Assembly: GCA_020633515.1 (NCBI GenBank)
Contig: JACKDM010000077.1
Location: forward strand, 1-13,604
Reading direction: 5' to 3'
From: Myxococcales bacterium
GTDB lineage: Bacteria > Myxococcota > Bradymonadia > UBA7976 > UBA1532
Length of the DNA: 13,604 nucleotides
Position 1 is the stretch's first letter. Every line of letters begins with the position of its first letter. The notes beneath the pieces were generated by a model. It saw only the letters and a list, made by a program, of their open reading frames with translations, ran no database searches and was not told the DNA's origin. Shown here one piece after another: positions 12,816 through 13,604 of this stretch. A program made the position numbers and the translations under genes.

Positions 12816-13604
12816 GCGCCCGCCCGGATCCAGGTCACCACCTTCTGCATGTCATCGACCGACAGCGGCGGCATGCCCAGCGGCATCCGCCCGCCCACCG
12901 CCGGTCGATCGAGCGCCAGCTTCTGCACCAGGTAGCTCCCCGCCGGCGAACCCCGCGCCACCCGCGGCAGATCCACCTCTTCGGCGTCGTCCTCGACGAG
13001 CTCCTCCCACATGCGACCGGGGTCGCGATCGAAGCGCAGATCCCCCGGCTCGATATCATCGACATGGCACCCCGGCACCGCGCACCGCTGGCGGAACATG
13101 GGATCCACCTCGCGGAAGAACGACGCCCCCGGCGGGTTCGCGTCGACCACCGTCACCGGGATCGCCGCGCTCTCCACCCCGTCGGCCACCGCGCGCACCG
13201 CCGCCTCACCCACCCCGACCCCGAGCAGCCCGCCGGTGCCATCGCTGTACACCACGATGCCATTCGTCGACACCCAGTCGATCCGCGCCTCGACCGCCAT
13301 GCCATCGGCGTCCACCGCGCGCGCCATCACTCGCGTCACCTCACCGATCCCCAGCCGCAGCGGCGCCGCTTCGACCTCGACCCGCGCGACCGCGCCCGGC
13401 TCGGGCTCCGGGTCGGGCCCCGGATCCACGCAGACCTCGGTCGGCGCGCCCGCCGCGATCCAGCCGCGGATCAGGCTCAGCTCGCCCGCCGTCAGCGCGC
13501 CGCCGAGCGGCATCCGGCTCCCGACGGGCGGGTTCGCCGAGAGCTTCGCCATCAGATAGCTGCCGGCGGGATCCCCCGGCGCCACCCGATCCATGCCCGG
13601 CTGC
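12803..13604 (-). CDS. Cytochrome-like / Big_2 Ig domain protein, 5' end beyond window
   Basis: The frame is open to the right edge, and the in-frame ATG at 13594 is internal: the text around it (RVAPGDPAGSYLMAKL) matches a module repeated later in the protein (RVARGSPAGSYLVQKL). Counting from that ATG, residues 1-50 are the end of a first module (RMPLGG, then IRGWIAAGA), 57-67 a Pro/Glu linker, 69-150 a Big_2-like Ig domain (DWVSTNGIVVYSDGTGGLLGV), and 155-263 a second module with C171-x4-C176-H177 and RMPLG (M237). The ending G-x-RMPLG...WI-x-AGA is typical of cytochrome-like domains of planctomycete and myxobacterial proteins. The C-x4-CH spacing differs from canonical C-x2-CH, so heme binding is uncertain. 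It is probably secreted; the signal peptide would be outside the window. Confidence 0.8.
   Translation of the reverse strand, partial: QPGMDRVAPGDPAGSYLMAKLSANPPVGSRMPLGGALTAGELSLIRGWIAAGAPTEVCVDPGPDPEPEPGAVARVEVEAAPLRLGIGEVTRVMARAVDADGMAVEARIDWVSTNGIVVYSDGTGGLLGVGVGEAAVRAVADGVESAAIPVTVVDANPPGASFFREVDPMFRQRCAVPGCHVDDIEPGDLRFDRDPGRMWEELVEDDAEEVDLPRVARGSPAGSYLVQKLALDRPAVGGRMPLGMPPLSVDDMQKVVTWIRAGAAAN

Overview
The window is very GC-rich and codes for secreted and outer-membrane proteins of a style typical of Myxococcota and related former Deltaproteobacteria. The markers are lipoproteins with Ig-like modules, Cys-rich repeats, Pro/Glu/Asp linkers, a serine protease ending in a MYXO-CTERM-like tail (Cys, membrane helix, Arg cluster), and a cytochrome-like protein with an atypical C-X4-CH motif. 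The phylum is inferred from this style. No rRNA, tRNA, CRISPR array or mobile element was seen.

Layout, left to right. (1) 1-1686, minus: a secreted DUF11-type surface protein, cut off by the left edge inside a Pro/Glu/Asp linker. (2) A short divergent promoter region, 1687-1774. (3) 1775-2572, plus: ttcA, a tRNA 2-thiocytidine synthetase and the only plus-strand gene. (4) 2569-11396, minus: five genes, transcribed right to left, each overlapping the next by 4 bases (ATGA, ATGA, ATGA, GTGA). They encode three paralogous lipoproteins (984, 629 and 577 aa), an OmpP1/FadL-type outer-membrane channel, and a fructosamine-kinase-family enzyme. The last gene meets ttcA tail to tail with overlapping stop codons. 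(5) 11494-12648, minus: a secreted S1-family serine protease with a Cys-rich stalk and a C-terminal anchor. (6) 12803-13604, minus, 5' end missing: a cytochrome-like protein with a Big_2-like Ig domain between two copies of a C-terminal module.

The best candidate for an undescribed system is the five-gene block. I recognise no named family for the three lipoproteins, but they clearly share a core of about 430-600 residues with repeated motifs (RNL-x-x-LL, SGT, SHPN, HPGFIA, VW-x-x-x-P, Y-[IM]-WD-x-x-x-[ED]-VAQ). The N-terminal Ig-like modules fall from three to one to none along the operon, and the first paralogue carries a 16-cysteine insert. Strict coupling to a FadL-like channel suggests an envelope complex handling a hydrophobic substrate. 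That function is inference.

A second, larger-scale signal is a reversal of GC skew. The plus strand is G-rich on the left (about 1-5.5 kb) and C-rich on the right (about 9-13.6 kb), although nearly all genes are on the minus strand. Codon third positions follow the same change. This pattern is expected where replication forks converge, so the window may lie at or near a replication terminus, or at the edge of an inversion.
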